A stretch of 64,000 bases of DNA from JALYXV01 sp963791545. Lineage in GTDB: Bacteria > Actinomycetota > Acidimicrobiia > Acidimicrobiales > Palsa-688. Shown in pieces: positions 42,092 to 53,200 of the stretch; the stretch's first letter is position 1, and each line of letters starts with the position of its first letter. The stretch spans positions 372,001-436,000 of the forward strand of contig CAWBSR010000017.1 in NCBI GenBank assembly GCA_963791545.1, written 5' to 3'. A program made the position numbers and the translations under genes. The notes below the pieces were generated by a model. It was not told where the DNA came from, searched no databases, and worked only from the letters and a program-made list of their open reading frames with translations.

Positions 42092-42931
42092 GTGAGGCGG
42101 TCCGACTGGCTGATCGGCCAGCTCCCGATGGGGATGCTCGATGACGACTTCTTCATCCGCTTTGTGTCCCTCTTCCAGGACCTGGCCACCACGCTGCTCG
42201 ACGGCGTGGACAACATCCCCAACGTGGTCGACGTCACGGTGGCTCCGGCTCCCCTGGTGCGCTGGCTCGGGTCCTGGATCGGCGTGGGCAACATCGACTC
42301 TTCCATCCCGGTCGACCTGCAGCGCCGCATCGTGAGGGAGTCGTCCCAGATCCTCGCCTGGCGGGGAACCCACAGGGGACTGGTTCAGTTCCTGGAACTG
42401 ATAAGCCAGGGACCGGCCGAGGTGGACGACAGTGGTGGCATCTTCGTGGCCGGCGAAGGTGGTCACCGGGCTCCGCATGTCCGGATGCGAGTGGAATCCA
42501 CCGGCTGGGTCCGCGAGGACGAATTCGTGAAGCTGGTGATCGATGAGCTTCCGGCCAATGTGACCTTCGAGCTGTTTGTGCGCGACAAGCAGTTGTGGCC
42601 GCCGATGTCGCGTTTCGACGCCGTGTCACCGGTCGCCGCGGTGCTGCCGACCCTGGAGGGGGAGGTGCGGGTGGCGATCCTGGCCGACGACGCGGCGTCG
42701 GGCTCAGAGACCGGCCCTGAGTCGGGAGCGGAGTCGGGCCCGGTGTCGGGCGCGGTGTCGGGCGCGGTGTCGGGCCCTGGGGACGGGTCTGCCGTCGATG
42801 GAGGCGACGTACCCGGCGACCGGCCACCGATCGGGGGCGGCCCCGAAGACCGGCCGCCGGTGGGCGGCAGCCCGCTGGACGGGTTAACGGGCGACGGCAC
42901 CCTGGCGGGGCCCGGCGAGGGGGCGCAGTGA
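42092..42931 (+). CDS. Phage tail protein I-like baseplate protein
   Basis: 279 residues. The core (about 1-190) has WLIGQLPMGMLDDDFFIRFVSLFQDLATTLLDGVDNIPNVVDVTVAPAPLVRWLGSWIGV and RRIVRESSQILAWRGTHRGLVQFLELI, the tail-protein-I pattern. The last 80 residues are an acidic Ser/Gly/Glu/Pro low-complexity tail with short GPESGAESG-like repeats, probably disordered. It starts 44 bases after the baseplate J gene, and its stop overlaps the first of a chain of short cistrons at 42928. Confidence 0.85.
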   Translation: MRRSDWLIGQLPMGMLDDDFFIRFVSLFQDLATTLLDGVDNIPNVVDVTVAPAPLVRWLGSWIGVGNIDSSIPVDLQRRIVRESSQILAWRGTHRGLVQFLELISQGPAEVDDSGGIFVAGEGGHRAPHVRMRVESTGWVREDEFVKLVIDELPANVTFELFVRDKQLWPPMSRFDAVSPVAAVLPTLEGEVRVAILADDAASGSETGPESGAESGPVSGAVSGAVSGPGDGSAVDGGDVPGDRPPIGGGPEDRPPVGGSPLDGLTGDGTLAGPGEGAQ

Positions 42932-43020
42932 CGAGCGAGGGGGCGCAGTGACGACGGAGGGGGCGCGGTGACGACGGAGGGGGCGCGGTGACGACGGAGG
43001 GGGCGCGGTGACGACCGAGG
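42921..43020 (+). repeat. 20-bp tandem repeat making a chain of minicistrons before the zinc-ribbon gene
   Basis: Five copies of a 20-base unit (GGGCGCRGTGACGASSGAGG) lie head to tail from 42921. Because 20 is not a multiple of 3, each GTG (42928, 42948, 42968, 42988) opens a seven-codon frame reading MTSEGAQ or MTTEGAR. Each ends in a TGA overlapping the next GTG (GTGA). GAGGGGGCGCG before each GTG works as a ribosome site. The fifth GTG (43008) starts the zinc-ribbon protein. Confidence 0.8.
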
Positions 43021-43469
43021 TCATTTGTCCCACCTGCGGCACGGTGGCGCAGTTGGATGACACCAACCGTGACGCCCAAGCTTTCTGCCGGGTGTGCGAT
43101 TATCCGCTGTTCTGGATCCGGGCCGCCGCCATGGGCGCCGGTGAGGGGGGGCGGGATGGCGACCCCGGGCTCCGGCGCCTCCCCGGCACCGCCGGTCTGG
43201 TGGCGGTGGCCATACTGGCCTGCTGGAACTGTGACGAGCGCAACCCCGTCACCGGGATCCACTGCATCCGCTGCGGCGTGGAGCTCAACCCTGCCCCGGT
43301 CGTGATGGCGCCTCTGGCGCCCCCCGACCCGGAGCCTCTGGTTGCGCCCGAGCCGCCGCCCCCGCCTAAGCCCCCGCTCGTTCCGCTGGCGTGGGTCCCG
43401 GCGTTGATCGCCGGGATACTGCTGCTCCTGTTGTGCATCGCCGGCGCCGTCGTGGCGATTCTCCAGTAA
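43008..43469 (+). CDS. Double zinc-ribbon membrane protein
   Basis: 153 residues. Two Cys4 zinc ribbons are CPTC...CRVC (about 7-30) and CWNC...CIRC (about 72-90). A Pro/Glu-rich linker (EPPPPPKPPLVP) and one transmembrane helix at the C-terminus (ALIAGILLLLLCIAGAVVAIL) follow. The zinc ribbons may face the cytosol, with the helix in the membrane, so it might dock the particle at the membrane. That role is an inference from position. Its start is the last of the 20-bp repeat's GTG codons. Confidence 0.75.
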   Translation: MTTEVICPTCGTVAQLDDTNRDAQAFCRVCDYPLFWIRAAAMGAGEGGRDGDPGLRRLPGTAGLVAVAILACWNCDERNPVTGIHCIRCGVELNPAPVVMAPLAPPDPEPLVAPEPPPPPKPPLVPLAWVPALIAGILLLLLCIAGAVVAILQ

Positions 43470-43602
43470 GCGAATGCCGCGGTCGGGGCGGCGCCCGCGG
43501 GACGCGGTCGGGGCGGCGCCCGCGGGACGCGGTCCGGCGATCGGGTAGGCGCGATAACTTCCGCGGGTCCGATAAGGCGGTGGGACATGGTGGGATGCAG
43601 CC
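43470..43602 (+). repeat. Intergenic spacer with 25-bp tandem repeat
   Basis: Two exact copies of a 25-base unit (43479-43503 and 43504-43528) and a partial third occupy the first half. The rest is ordinary spacer leading to the DinB-type gene. No gene or promoter seen. Confidence 0.7.
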
Positions 43603-44112
43603 ATGGACGTTGCCGATCTGTTGCTGGAGTTGTACGGAAGGGTCCCGCCATTGGCCCACGACGTGGTGAGCGGGCTCGACCCCGAATCGTTGGCCGAGGC
43701 GCCGCTCCCAGGTGCCAACACCATCGCCTGGCTCGTCTGGCACCTGGCCCGAATCCAGGACCACCACATCGCCCAACTCCGTGACGACGACCAGATCTGG
43801 GTGACGGGCGACTGGGCTCGGCATTTCGGTTTGGAGCCGGATCCGCAAAACACCGGATACGGCCACCAGGCCGGCGAGGTGACCGCGGTCCGCCCCGACC
43901 GTCCCGGGGTGCTGCTGGAGTATCTGGATGCGGTCGACCGGCGGACCCGGAAATGGCTCGAGGGTCTGACCGCCGCGGACCTCGACCGGATTGTGGACCG
44001 CCGGTGGGACCCGCCGATCACCCTCGGGGTGCGCCTGGTGAGCGTGGCCGACGACAGCCTGCAGCACCTCGGCCAGGCGGCCTACACCCGGGGGCTGCTC
44101 GAACGCCGCTGA
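43603..44112 (+). CDS. DinB/DUF664-type four-helix metal-binding protein
   Basis: 169 residues. His47 in WHLARIQDHH (His54 and His55 also) and His155 in DDSLQHLGQAAYTRG fit the three-His metal site of DinB-like proteins. DUF664 members act as mycothiol- or bacillithiol-dependent S-transferases in actinobacteria. There is no known link with injection systems, so this gene is likely a passenger between the plus-strand eCIS genes and the minus-strand block. Confidence 0.75.
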   Translation: MDVADLLLELYGRVPPLAHDVVSGLDPESLAEAPLPGANTIAWLVWHLARIQDHHIAQLRDDDQIWVTGDWARHFGLEPDPQNTGYGHQAGEVTAVRPDRPGVLLEYLDAVDRRTRKWLEGLTAADLDRIVDRRWDPPITLGVRLVSVADDSLQHLGQAAYTRGLLERR

Positions 44113-44156
44113 TCGGGCCCTCGGCGGGACCCTGGCCGGGACCCCGGCCTTCGGGC

Positions 44157-44280
44157 GGTCAGCTCACCGAGCCGTTTTGGGTCGTGTTGTGGCCGTCGGT
44201 CAGCTCACCGAGCCGTTTTGGGTCGTGGTGTGGCCGTCGGTCAGCTCACCGAGCCGTTTTGGGTCGTGGTGTGGCCGTCG
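44157..44280. repeat. Triplicated 41-bp 3' end of the giant repeat gene
   Basis: Three tandem copies of a 41-base segment start at 44157, 44198 and 44239. Each contains the last codons (reading DGHTTTQNGSVS) and stop of the giant minus-strand gene. Only the copy at 44239 is used. The other two lie downstream of its stop and are out of frame with each other. Confidence 0.8.
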
Positions 44281-47200
44281 GTCACCGTCGCCGACGCCGT
44301 CTGCGACTGGCAGCCGGCGGCGCTGAAGGTGACGGTGTACCGGCCCGGGGGCAGGAAGGCGTGATAGCTGCCGCCCGCCGCTGCCGACACCGTCGTGGCG
44401 GCCGGACCAGTGACCGAGACGTCCACCAAGGCCGAGGCCGGGCAACTGCTACCGGTGGCAGGGTTGGCCGAGACCGTCCCGCTGAGCTGGCCTTCCACCA
44501 GGGAAACGGTGGCCGTCACCGGGTCGTGGGCCGTCGGGGCGAAGGGGACAGTGATGGCCCCGCTGGTGCCTGACGGTAGGCCCTGATGGGGTACCGGCGA
44601 GTGGCTCCCGTCCACCGACACGGAGTATGACCCCGGCGGGACCAACGAGAACGTGGCGGTTCCGTCGGAACCGGTCACGACCGGGCCGAACCGCTGCCCG
44701 CCATTGCCGCTCAGGGTGACGGCGGCAGCGGCCGCCGGCCCCCCGGCATCGGACTTGACCGTCACCTTGACCGAATGGTCGCTCGGGGTCAGGACCGGGC
44801 TCAGGGTAAGCGAAGCCGCGGCGGCCAGGACCTGATTGCTCAATGACTGGCTGACGTAGCCGGGGGCGCTGAAGGTGACGCCGTAGGCCCCGGGTGGGAG
44901 GAAGATGTCGAAGGATCCGCCCACAACGGCCGGCGACGCCGCCGCGGGGCCCGTCACCTTGACCGAAACCGCCCCCGGTCCCTCGCTGACCGAGGGGGTC
45001 CCGGTGATTTCGCCTTCTTCGATCGTCACCGTGAGGGGCGGGGGATCGGTCGGCGACGCGGGGACCGTCACGCTCCCCGCTCCTCTCCCATGAGCCGGCG
45101 CCAGGCCGGAACCGTCAACCGACACGGTGTAGGTGCCGGGACCCACACCCGGGAAGCTGGCCACCCCGTGGTTGCCCCCCACGGTGCCGGTGGTCACCTT
45201 CTGCGGGGTTCCGCCACCCGCGGCGGGGGCGAGGGTGACGCTGGCGCCCTCCAGCGGGGTCGAGCCGACCGCGGAGACAACATCGACGTTCACGGTGTGG
45301 CCCTGGGGAGACAGAGCCACGGGCGCCTGCGCCGAGCGCTGGCCGCTGGCCAGGGTGACCGTGACCGGCGCCGGAGCGTTGGCGCCGTTGGCGCTCACGC
45401 TGATGGTGTAGGTCCCGGGCGCCAGGAAGCTGTCATAGGTATTGCCTTTGATTGCCGGGGTCACGGTTACCGGAGCCGGGGCCCCGGCCGGGGTCCCGGT
45501 TATGTTGACGGTGGCCGGCCCTCCCCCTCCGGTCACCGAGACGGCGCCTGAGATCTCGACCTCACGGATGGTGACCGGCACCGTGGACGGATCGTTCACG
45601 AATATGGGGATGTTGAGGTTTGTCACTGTCGTCGACTGGTGAGCAGGGCTGAGCCGGCCGCCGTCGACCGCGAGGTTGTAATAGCCAGGAGGGACGTTGG
45701 TGAAGGTCACGACGCCGTGGCTCTGGGCGACCAGGCCTGACGTGACGGGGCCGAAGGGGGCTGTGCCCCCGGTGGTGGGTGAGAGCGTGACCTCGGCGCC
45801 GTCCAACGGGGTCCGGGTCGGCGCCGGGACCGCCGACAGGACCTGAATGGTGACGGTGTGGGCCAGCGGGCCAAGGGTCGCGTTGACGCCGGTCACCTGC
45901 TGGCCGGGGGTGGTCGCCGCCACCGTGACCGCGGCACTCGGTTGGTAACCGGGGGCGGTCATGGTTACCTGGTAGCGGTCCGGGGGAACGAACGCCTGGT
46001 AGGTGCCGTCGGCGTTCACCTGGGGTGGGGCGATGCTGGTTCCGGCGGCGTTGACCAGGTGGACGGTAACCAGGTTGACACTGCCGTGGGGCGTCACCAC
46101 TCCGGAGACCGCCGCCTCGGTGAGGGTGAGGGCGACGATGATCGGGTCCTTGGCCGCCGGGGTGGCCGCGACGACCAGCTGGGCGGTGGCGGATGCCGTC
46201 GGGGCGTTCGGGTTCCGCGCCGCCGCCACCGTATAGGTCCCCGGGTTCACGCGATTGAAAATGGCCGTTCCGTCCTTGCCCGTTGCCTGGGTCGAGCCAC
46301 CGAGGGTTACCGTGGCCCCCTGGGCGGCGGCGTTGCCGACCGTCGAGCGGACCGCCACGCTGACGGTGCGGGTGGGGGGAGCCGGGGTGGTTTCGGGCCC
46401 GGCCGGTGCCGCATTCGCGGATCGTGGGGCCAGAGCGCTGGCCGACCCCGTCATCAAAAGGGTGGGGGGGATGTCGGTGACTTTGGTGGGGGTGGCGGTG
46501 AGGGTGACGGTGTGGGTTTGGGAGGTGTAGCCGGTGGCGTTGTAGACGAGTTGGTAGCCGGTTCCGGCGGGGGTGGCGAAGCTCAGGTAGGGGGTGGTGA
46601 ACTTGCCGCTGCCGTCGAGGTTGGCGGCCAGGGTGGCGGTGGGGGTGCCGGTGGCGGTGAGGCCGGCCACGTCGGCGCCGGTGCTGTCGTGGATGGCGAC
46701 GGTGGCGGTGGTGGGGCTGAGGAGGTTGTCGCCGCTGGTGAACAGCCCCTCGTTGAGGGTGGCGGTGGCGGTGTAGGCCATGGTCGGAGGGAGGATGGCC
46801 ACGTTGACGGCGACGGTGGCGGTGGTGGCCATGCCCGCCTTGGCCCGGGTGGCGGTGAAGGTGTAGTTGACCCCGGCGGGCAGCGAGAAGGTGAACACCC
46901 CGGGAGGGGTTTCGGTGCCGGTGGCGCTGGCGGGGCTGACGGTGACGGTGGTGTCACCGGCGGCCAGGGCGTCACCGGTGGCGGAGGCAACCGTCACCGT
47001 CACGGTGTGGGTCAGCGGCACCAGGGTGGGGGGGATGTCGGTGACTTTGGTGGGGGTGGCGGTGAGGGTGACGGTGTGGGTTTGGGAGGTGTAGCCGGTG
47101 GCGTTGTAGACGAGTTGGTAGCCGGTTCCGGCGGGGGTGGCGAAGCTCAGGTAGGGGGTGGTGAACTTGCCGCTGCCGTCGAGGTTGGCGGCCAGGGTGG

Positions 47201-50200
47201 CGGTGGGGGTGCCGGTGGCGGTGAGGCCGGCCACGTCGGCGCCGGTGCTGTCGTGGATGGCGACGGTGGCGGTGGTGGGGCTGAGGAGGTTGTCGCCGCT
47301 GGTGAACAGCCCCTCGTTGAGGGTGGCGGTGGCGGTGTAGGCCATGGTCGGAGGGAGGATGGCCACGTTGACGGCGACGGTGGCGGTGGTGGCCATGCCC
47401 GCCTTGGCCCGGGTGGCGGTGAAGGTGTAGTTGACCCCGGCGGGCAGCGAGAAGGTGAACACCCCGGGAGGGGTTTCGGTGCCGGTGGCGCTGGCGGGGC
47501 TGACGGTGACGGTGGTGTCACCGGCGGCCAGGGCGTCACCGGTGGCGGAGGCAACCGTCACCGTCACGGTGTGGGTCAGCGGCACCAGGGTGGGGGGGAT
47601 GTCGGTGACTTTGGTGGGGGTGGCGGTGAGGGTGACGGTGTGGGTTTGGGAGGTGTAGCCGGTGGCGTTGTAGACGAGTTGGTAGCCGGTTCCGGCGGGG
47701 GTGGCGAAGCTCAGGTAGGGGGTGGTGAACTTGCCGCTGCCGTCGAGGTTGGCGGCCAGGGTGGCGGTGGGGGTGCCGGTGGCGGTGAGGCCGGCCACGT
47801 CGGCGCCGGTGCTGTCGTGGATGGCGACGGTGGCGGTGGTGGGGCTGAGGAGGTTGTCGCCGCTGGTGAACAGCCCCTCGTTGAGGGTGGCGGTGGCGGT
47901 GTAGGCCATGGTCGGAGGGAGGATGGCCACGTTGACGGCGACGGTGGCGGTGGTGGCCATGCCCGCCTTGGCCCGGGTGGCGGTGAAGGTGTAGTTGACC
48001 CCGGCGGGCAGCGAGAAGGTGAACACCCCGGGAGGGGTTTCGGTGCCGGTGGCGCTGGCGGGGCTGACGGTGACGGTGGTGTCACCGGCGGCCAGGGCGT
48101 CACCGGTGGCGGAGGCAACCGTCACCGTCACGGTGTGGGTCAGCGGCACCAGATTGCCGTTGATGTCGTTTCGCTGGGCCCCGGAGGTGGTCACATCGAC
48201 GATGGTCGACGACGGGACGTACCCTGTCTCGCTGAACTGGACCGTGTAGGAGTTGGCTGCCAGGTAGGACTTGTAGGAGCCGTCGGCGGTGGCGACCGCC
48301 GGTGTGTCGCCTGGGTGGCCATTGGGATCGGTGATGAGAACCTTGACGGGTCCCGCGGCGCCGTTGGGAGTGGTCTTCCCGCTGATCAGGACCTCATCAA
48401 GGACGACTGTCACCGAATCGCTGGCATTGGAACTCACGGGAATCTTGAAGAGCACGACTCCCGTGGTCTGCATCCCAAGCTGCTTGCGGGTGGCGGTAAA
48501 GGTGTACGAGCTGCCCGAGTTGAGGTGGAAGGTCACCGTTCCATTGCCGTCGGTCATCTGATCAGGTTGGGCGGCGCTGGCGGGGGGCGACGGATCGGCC
48601 GGGGCCACCGACACCGTGGCATCGCCCAACCCGACCGGGGAGTGGCCCACCGCCGACTGCACCGTCACCGTCACGCCGTGGGCTGAGGTCAACGCGGCGT
48701 CGACGTGGACCGCAGTCCGGTTGGCATCGGTCAGCACGACGTCGGGGGCGGTAAAGGTGTTGTAGCCAGGGGCGCTGAACCTGAGGGAGTACGTCTCTGT
48801 TATCGGGAGGGTCGGACCCAGCTTCACGAAGGTTCTGTAGAAGCCGGTCGTGCCGTCCACGACCGGGGCAGGCGTCACGTTGGTGGCGTCGGTCTTGTCG
48901 GTCACCGCCACCGCGGTGCCCGCCAGGCCGATCGGGGTGACGTAGCCGCTGATCTCGCCCTCGTCGAGCATGGCCGCGCCGGGGACGGTGTCGGTGGTGG
49001 TGCTGTTGATCGGGGGCGTGAAGGTGGCAGTGCCGGTCGTGGCCGCGCCGCCCTGGGCCCGGGTGGCGGTAAAGGTGTAAGAGACGCCTGCGTTCAACGA
49101 AAATGTGACCCTGCCGTCGTTTCCGGTCGACTCGGTCGTGGTTGCCGGCACGGTGACAACCGTGGCGTCGCCATTGCTGACCGCGAGCCCCGTAGCCCGG
49201 GACTTCACGGTCAACGTGACGCGGTGAACCAGGGGAGAGAGGGTGGCGTCAACCCCTGACAAGGCTGCGGTGCCGTTGGCGTTGCCGGTCACCAGTGTGG
49301 CCGGGATCGTTTGCGTCCCGAACCCCGTCTTGGCGAACGTGACGTTGTAACTTCCGTCGATGACGCCGCTGATGGTGAAGGTCCCGGTCGACGAAGCGGA
49401 CGTGGCGCTATAGATATTGGCGGGGTGGGCGGGGTCGACCATGGTCACCGTTACGTTCCCGAGGACGGTGGGCGCGTCGGTACCGACCTGTTGGAATGTC
49501 GTTCCCTTGATAATGCTGTGATTCCTGACCAACTGAATGTTGCCCAGCGAAAATGGGCAACTGCCGGTTGCGCATATGGCGATGGCTCCCGACTGAATGT
49601 CACCGGTTTTCACGGTGGTGTTGGTGTAACCATCCTTGCTGAAGGTAAGGGTGTAAGCGCCCGGAAAGGCCTGGTTGAGCGGGGCCCCCGAGTCCTTCCA
49701 GGAAATAGTTCCATCGGGGCCGACGGTCACCGTCACCGGGGCGGGGGCCGAGTTGTTCGTGTACACCACCGTGACATTGATCCCGTTGAAGGTATCGAAG
49801 GCCGCCTTCCCGGAGAGCGTGACCGTCCCGCTGATGGGAACGGTGACGGGTGTGAGGGTAAACGCCCCCAGGGTTCCCGGGTCGGTCGTGACCCCGGTGG
49901 CGGAGAACGGTTGGAATCCGGGCGCGGTCACGACGAAATCGGCCTTCGGGGCCAGATTCACCGACGAGGTCCCGAAGGAGAAGTTCATGTTGGGCGCACC
50001 TGGGTTGATGGTGACTCCGTACGCCAAAATGTTGGGCATCCCCGGTGCCCCGGGCGTTCCGAAGGTGTACGACGCCACGCCCTTCATCGTGATCTGGGCG
50101 CCATTGGCAGGCAGGGGTTGGGCGACGGTGCCCTCGCGCCATTGGAGGGAACCCGAGACCGCCCGAGGCGGTGACGACAGGACGGCGTTGATCACAACTG

Positions 50201-53200
50201 ATTGGTTCAACCCGGGGGTGAACCGGCACCCGTTGGCACTGCTGGCTCCCTGGATCGCGCAATAGTTCAGCTGGGGTGAAAAGGTCACTGTCTCGGCGAC
50301 GCCATTCGGTAGGTCGCCGATCACAGTTGAGCTGGTCGGCCCGGTCGTCGCCGCGGGGCCGGGAGGGGAGGGGGTCAGCGTTACCGCAACATTGGGCAGC
50401 GGGACCAGGGCGCCGCCGTCAGTCGGCTGCCACGTGAAGACCTGGGCACCCGACAGCTTGTCGAGCGCGAAGTTGGCCACCTGGTCGGTGTCGAGTGGCA
50501 GCGTGACGGTCCTGGTGGTCGCCGGGTCCACCGAGACCGGGGGCGTAGCCGGCAGGAAATGGGGGGCGCTCGCCACCGCGAAATAGGTGCCGTGGACCAG
50601 GTTGTCCACGGTGTACTGACCGTTCGGGTTGGCGATCCCAAAGGCCTCGGTCACGCCATCGGCCTTTTTGGCCTTGTTGCCGCTCGGATCATACAAGGTG
50701 ACCGTCGCCCCCTCGATCACGCCACCCGCGTTGGAGCTGACGATGCCCGTCAGTTTGTCCAGCCGGGGCAGATTGATAGTCGGCGCAAACGCCTGGGTGT
50801 TCAGCCCGACCGCGGCCTTCACGGTGACCGGCTCGAAGCCGGTGGCCATGGACGCCTTGATGGTGTGGATCCCCGCCGTCAGGCCCGAGATGGTGTAGTC
50901 GCCGCTGTTGGCGGCGTAGGTCACGCACGGGGAGGGGCCGGCGGGAGGCGCGCAGTCCGGGGTGACCGCTCCGTCGACGCCGACGGACAGCCCGGGCGTC
51001 ACGTTGGCCGACGCGGTGCCCGTGTGGACGAGAGTGTCGCTGGGGTTGAACAGGTCGCCCACATGACCGATGATCTTGGATGTCTTCTGGTCGACCGGGC
51101 CCACGCACGGCAGTACCAGGTTCTGGGTGACGGGGCTGCCGGCCGCCACGTCGACCTGGGTGACCTGGCCCGCGTATTCGAAGGCCGAAGCCGACAGGGT
51201 GTAGTGGCCCGGGGGGATCCCGGCCAGGGCGAATTGGCCCGCCGTGGCCGGGTCGGACGCGCTCAGGGACTTGAAGGTGTTCTGGTCGTTGGACAGCACC
51301 AATCCGGCATTGCCCAGGCCGGAGTTGCCCTGGGCGTCCGGCGGCCCCACCGCCAGGTTGTCGGCGCAGTTGCCATCGGCGCGGTGGGGAGTCGAGATGG
51401 TGCCGGAAACCGACCCCGTGGTCGGGACGATCGACGGGTTGACGACCGCGTTACCGGCCAACTGCACCTGTTGGGTCTGGGTCGTCCAGCCGTCGCCACT
51501 GATCGTCAGGGTGTAGGTCCCGGGGATGGGCAGGTTGGGAAGAGTGAAGGTGCCGACCGGGGCAGCCGTGGAGGTGGTTGCGGTCAAGGTGGTGGACCCG
51601 GTGGACGCCGTCACGGTCACCCCGCCGACCGGGTTGACCGCCCCGCCGCCGGCGCCGGTCACGACGCCGTTGCCGCTGGCGGACGTCGTCGTCACGGTGC
51701 CGGTGATGGACCCCGCCCCGGCCTTCATGTTGAGCACCACCCCGCCGATCGTCTGGCCCGCGGCGAGCGTCTGCAGGCTGGTTTCGGTGGCGTATCCACT
51801 GCGGGTTGCGGTGATCAGGTAGGTACCCGGAGTGGACAATCCTTTGATCGCCCAGGTGCCGACGGCACCGGTGGTCGGCGTGCGGGTCACCAGGGTGAGC
51901 GTGCCATTGGTGATGGTGATGTCCACCCCCCCCAGCGGCCCCGCCGAGTTCAGGACCGACCCACCGATGGCGCCCGACCCGGTCTTGAGGGACGCGCCGA
52001 GCTGGACCGGGGCATTGTCGGCAGTCGTGGTGACGACGTAACTCTGGGCGTCATAGCCGGACTTCGTGAAGGTGATCTTGTAGTAGCCCGGGGCATGCAC
52101 CCCCTTGAATGACCACAGTCCGTCCGCGTCGGTCGTCGTGCTCCCGCTGGAGCCGATGGCCTGGCCGACGATGGGCGCCGCCAGCTCACCCAGGACCTTC
52201 CCTGGCCCGCCGGCGGCAGCCGACGCCGCCGAGGCCGACGCCAGCTGCGAGTTGGAGGCTCCCTGTTGCTTGGATTCATCCACCAACTGGGTCGGGACCA
52301 GGCTCACGCTCACATTGGAGGGGTCGGCGGCGCTGACCTTGCCGCTGATGCGGGTGCCCGCTGCGGCGCCGGCTCCCGACCCCGTCCCCGCCCCGCCGGC
52401 CCCGCCCGCCCCGCCGGCCGCCCCGTTGCCACTGGCGCCACCGGCATCGCCCGCCCCACTGCCGCCCGCGGCACCGCCGGCGGCTCCACCGTTCGCGCCT
52501 CCGCTGCCCCCGGTTCCAGTGCCTGATGTCACTCCGCCCGCGATGGCGGCGCCCGACGCCGGGCCGCTGGTTGCGTTCTTGGAGGCCCGCTGTTTGGCCT
52601 GGCCCCCCAACCGGCCCACCAGCAGCACCGCCAGGGTGATCCAGACGCCCAGGAGAACGACGACGGCCAAAATCCGGAACGCAGATTTGGAGACCACCGC
52701 CCGCTGGGTGAAGGAGGCGTCGAGGACCACCGGGGTGGAGCGGCCCTGGACCCGGACCACGAACGGGCGGCGCTTGGGGCTCCCGAAATGCGGCCGGTCA
52801 GCCCGCACCAGGGCCTTGATCTGGATCTCCTCGCCCGGGAGGACGACTACCGATGGCTCCGCGAAACGTACCCTGACCTCGTCGCCCACCGACGCTGAGG
52901 AAAGTTCGACCCGGATCGGGGTGCCGCCCCGATTGTGGAGGATGACGAGGAAGCGCCCCCGGTCCCGGCCTCGCACGTCCACCGGCTCCAGCGCCGCGCT
53001 GATCGTGGTGCCGTCGGCGACCACGAGAACCATGTCGACCGACAGGTGAGCGCCGAGCGGGGCCCCGGTGGCAGGATCGAGTGGTTGGACCCCCAGGCTG
53101 ACGGCCAGGTCCGACGCCGGGAATCCGGTCGGCAAGGTGACCGTGAAGGCGGCGCTCGCCGATTCCCCCCACGCCAGCGGGCCCAGCCGGTCAGGCCCCA

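Noticed and set aside
46460..48151. CRISPR array
   Set aside because: Units are 564 bp, contiguous, coding and without spacers.
45858..48686. Long Gly/Val-rich reading frame on the plus strand opposite the giant gene
   Set aside because: It repeats with the same 564-bp period and has extreme composition; the minus-strand frame gives a sensible anchored beta-sandwich protein, so this is an antisense shadow.
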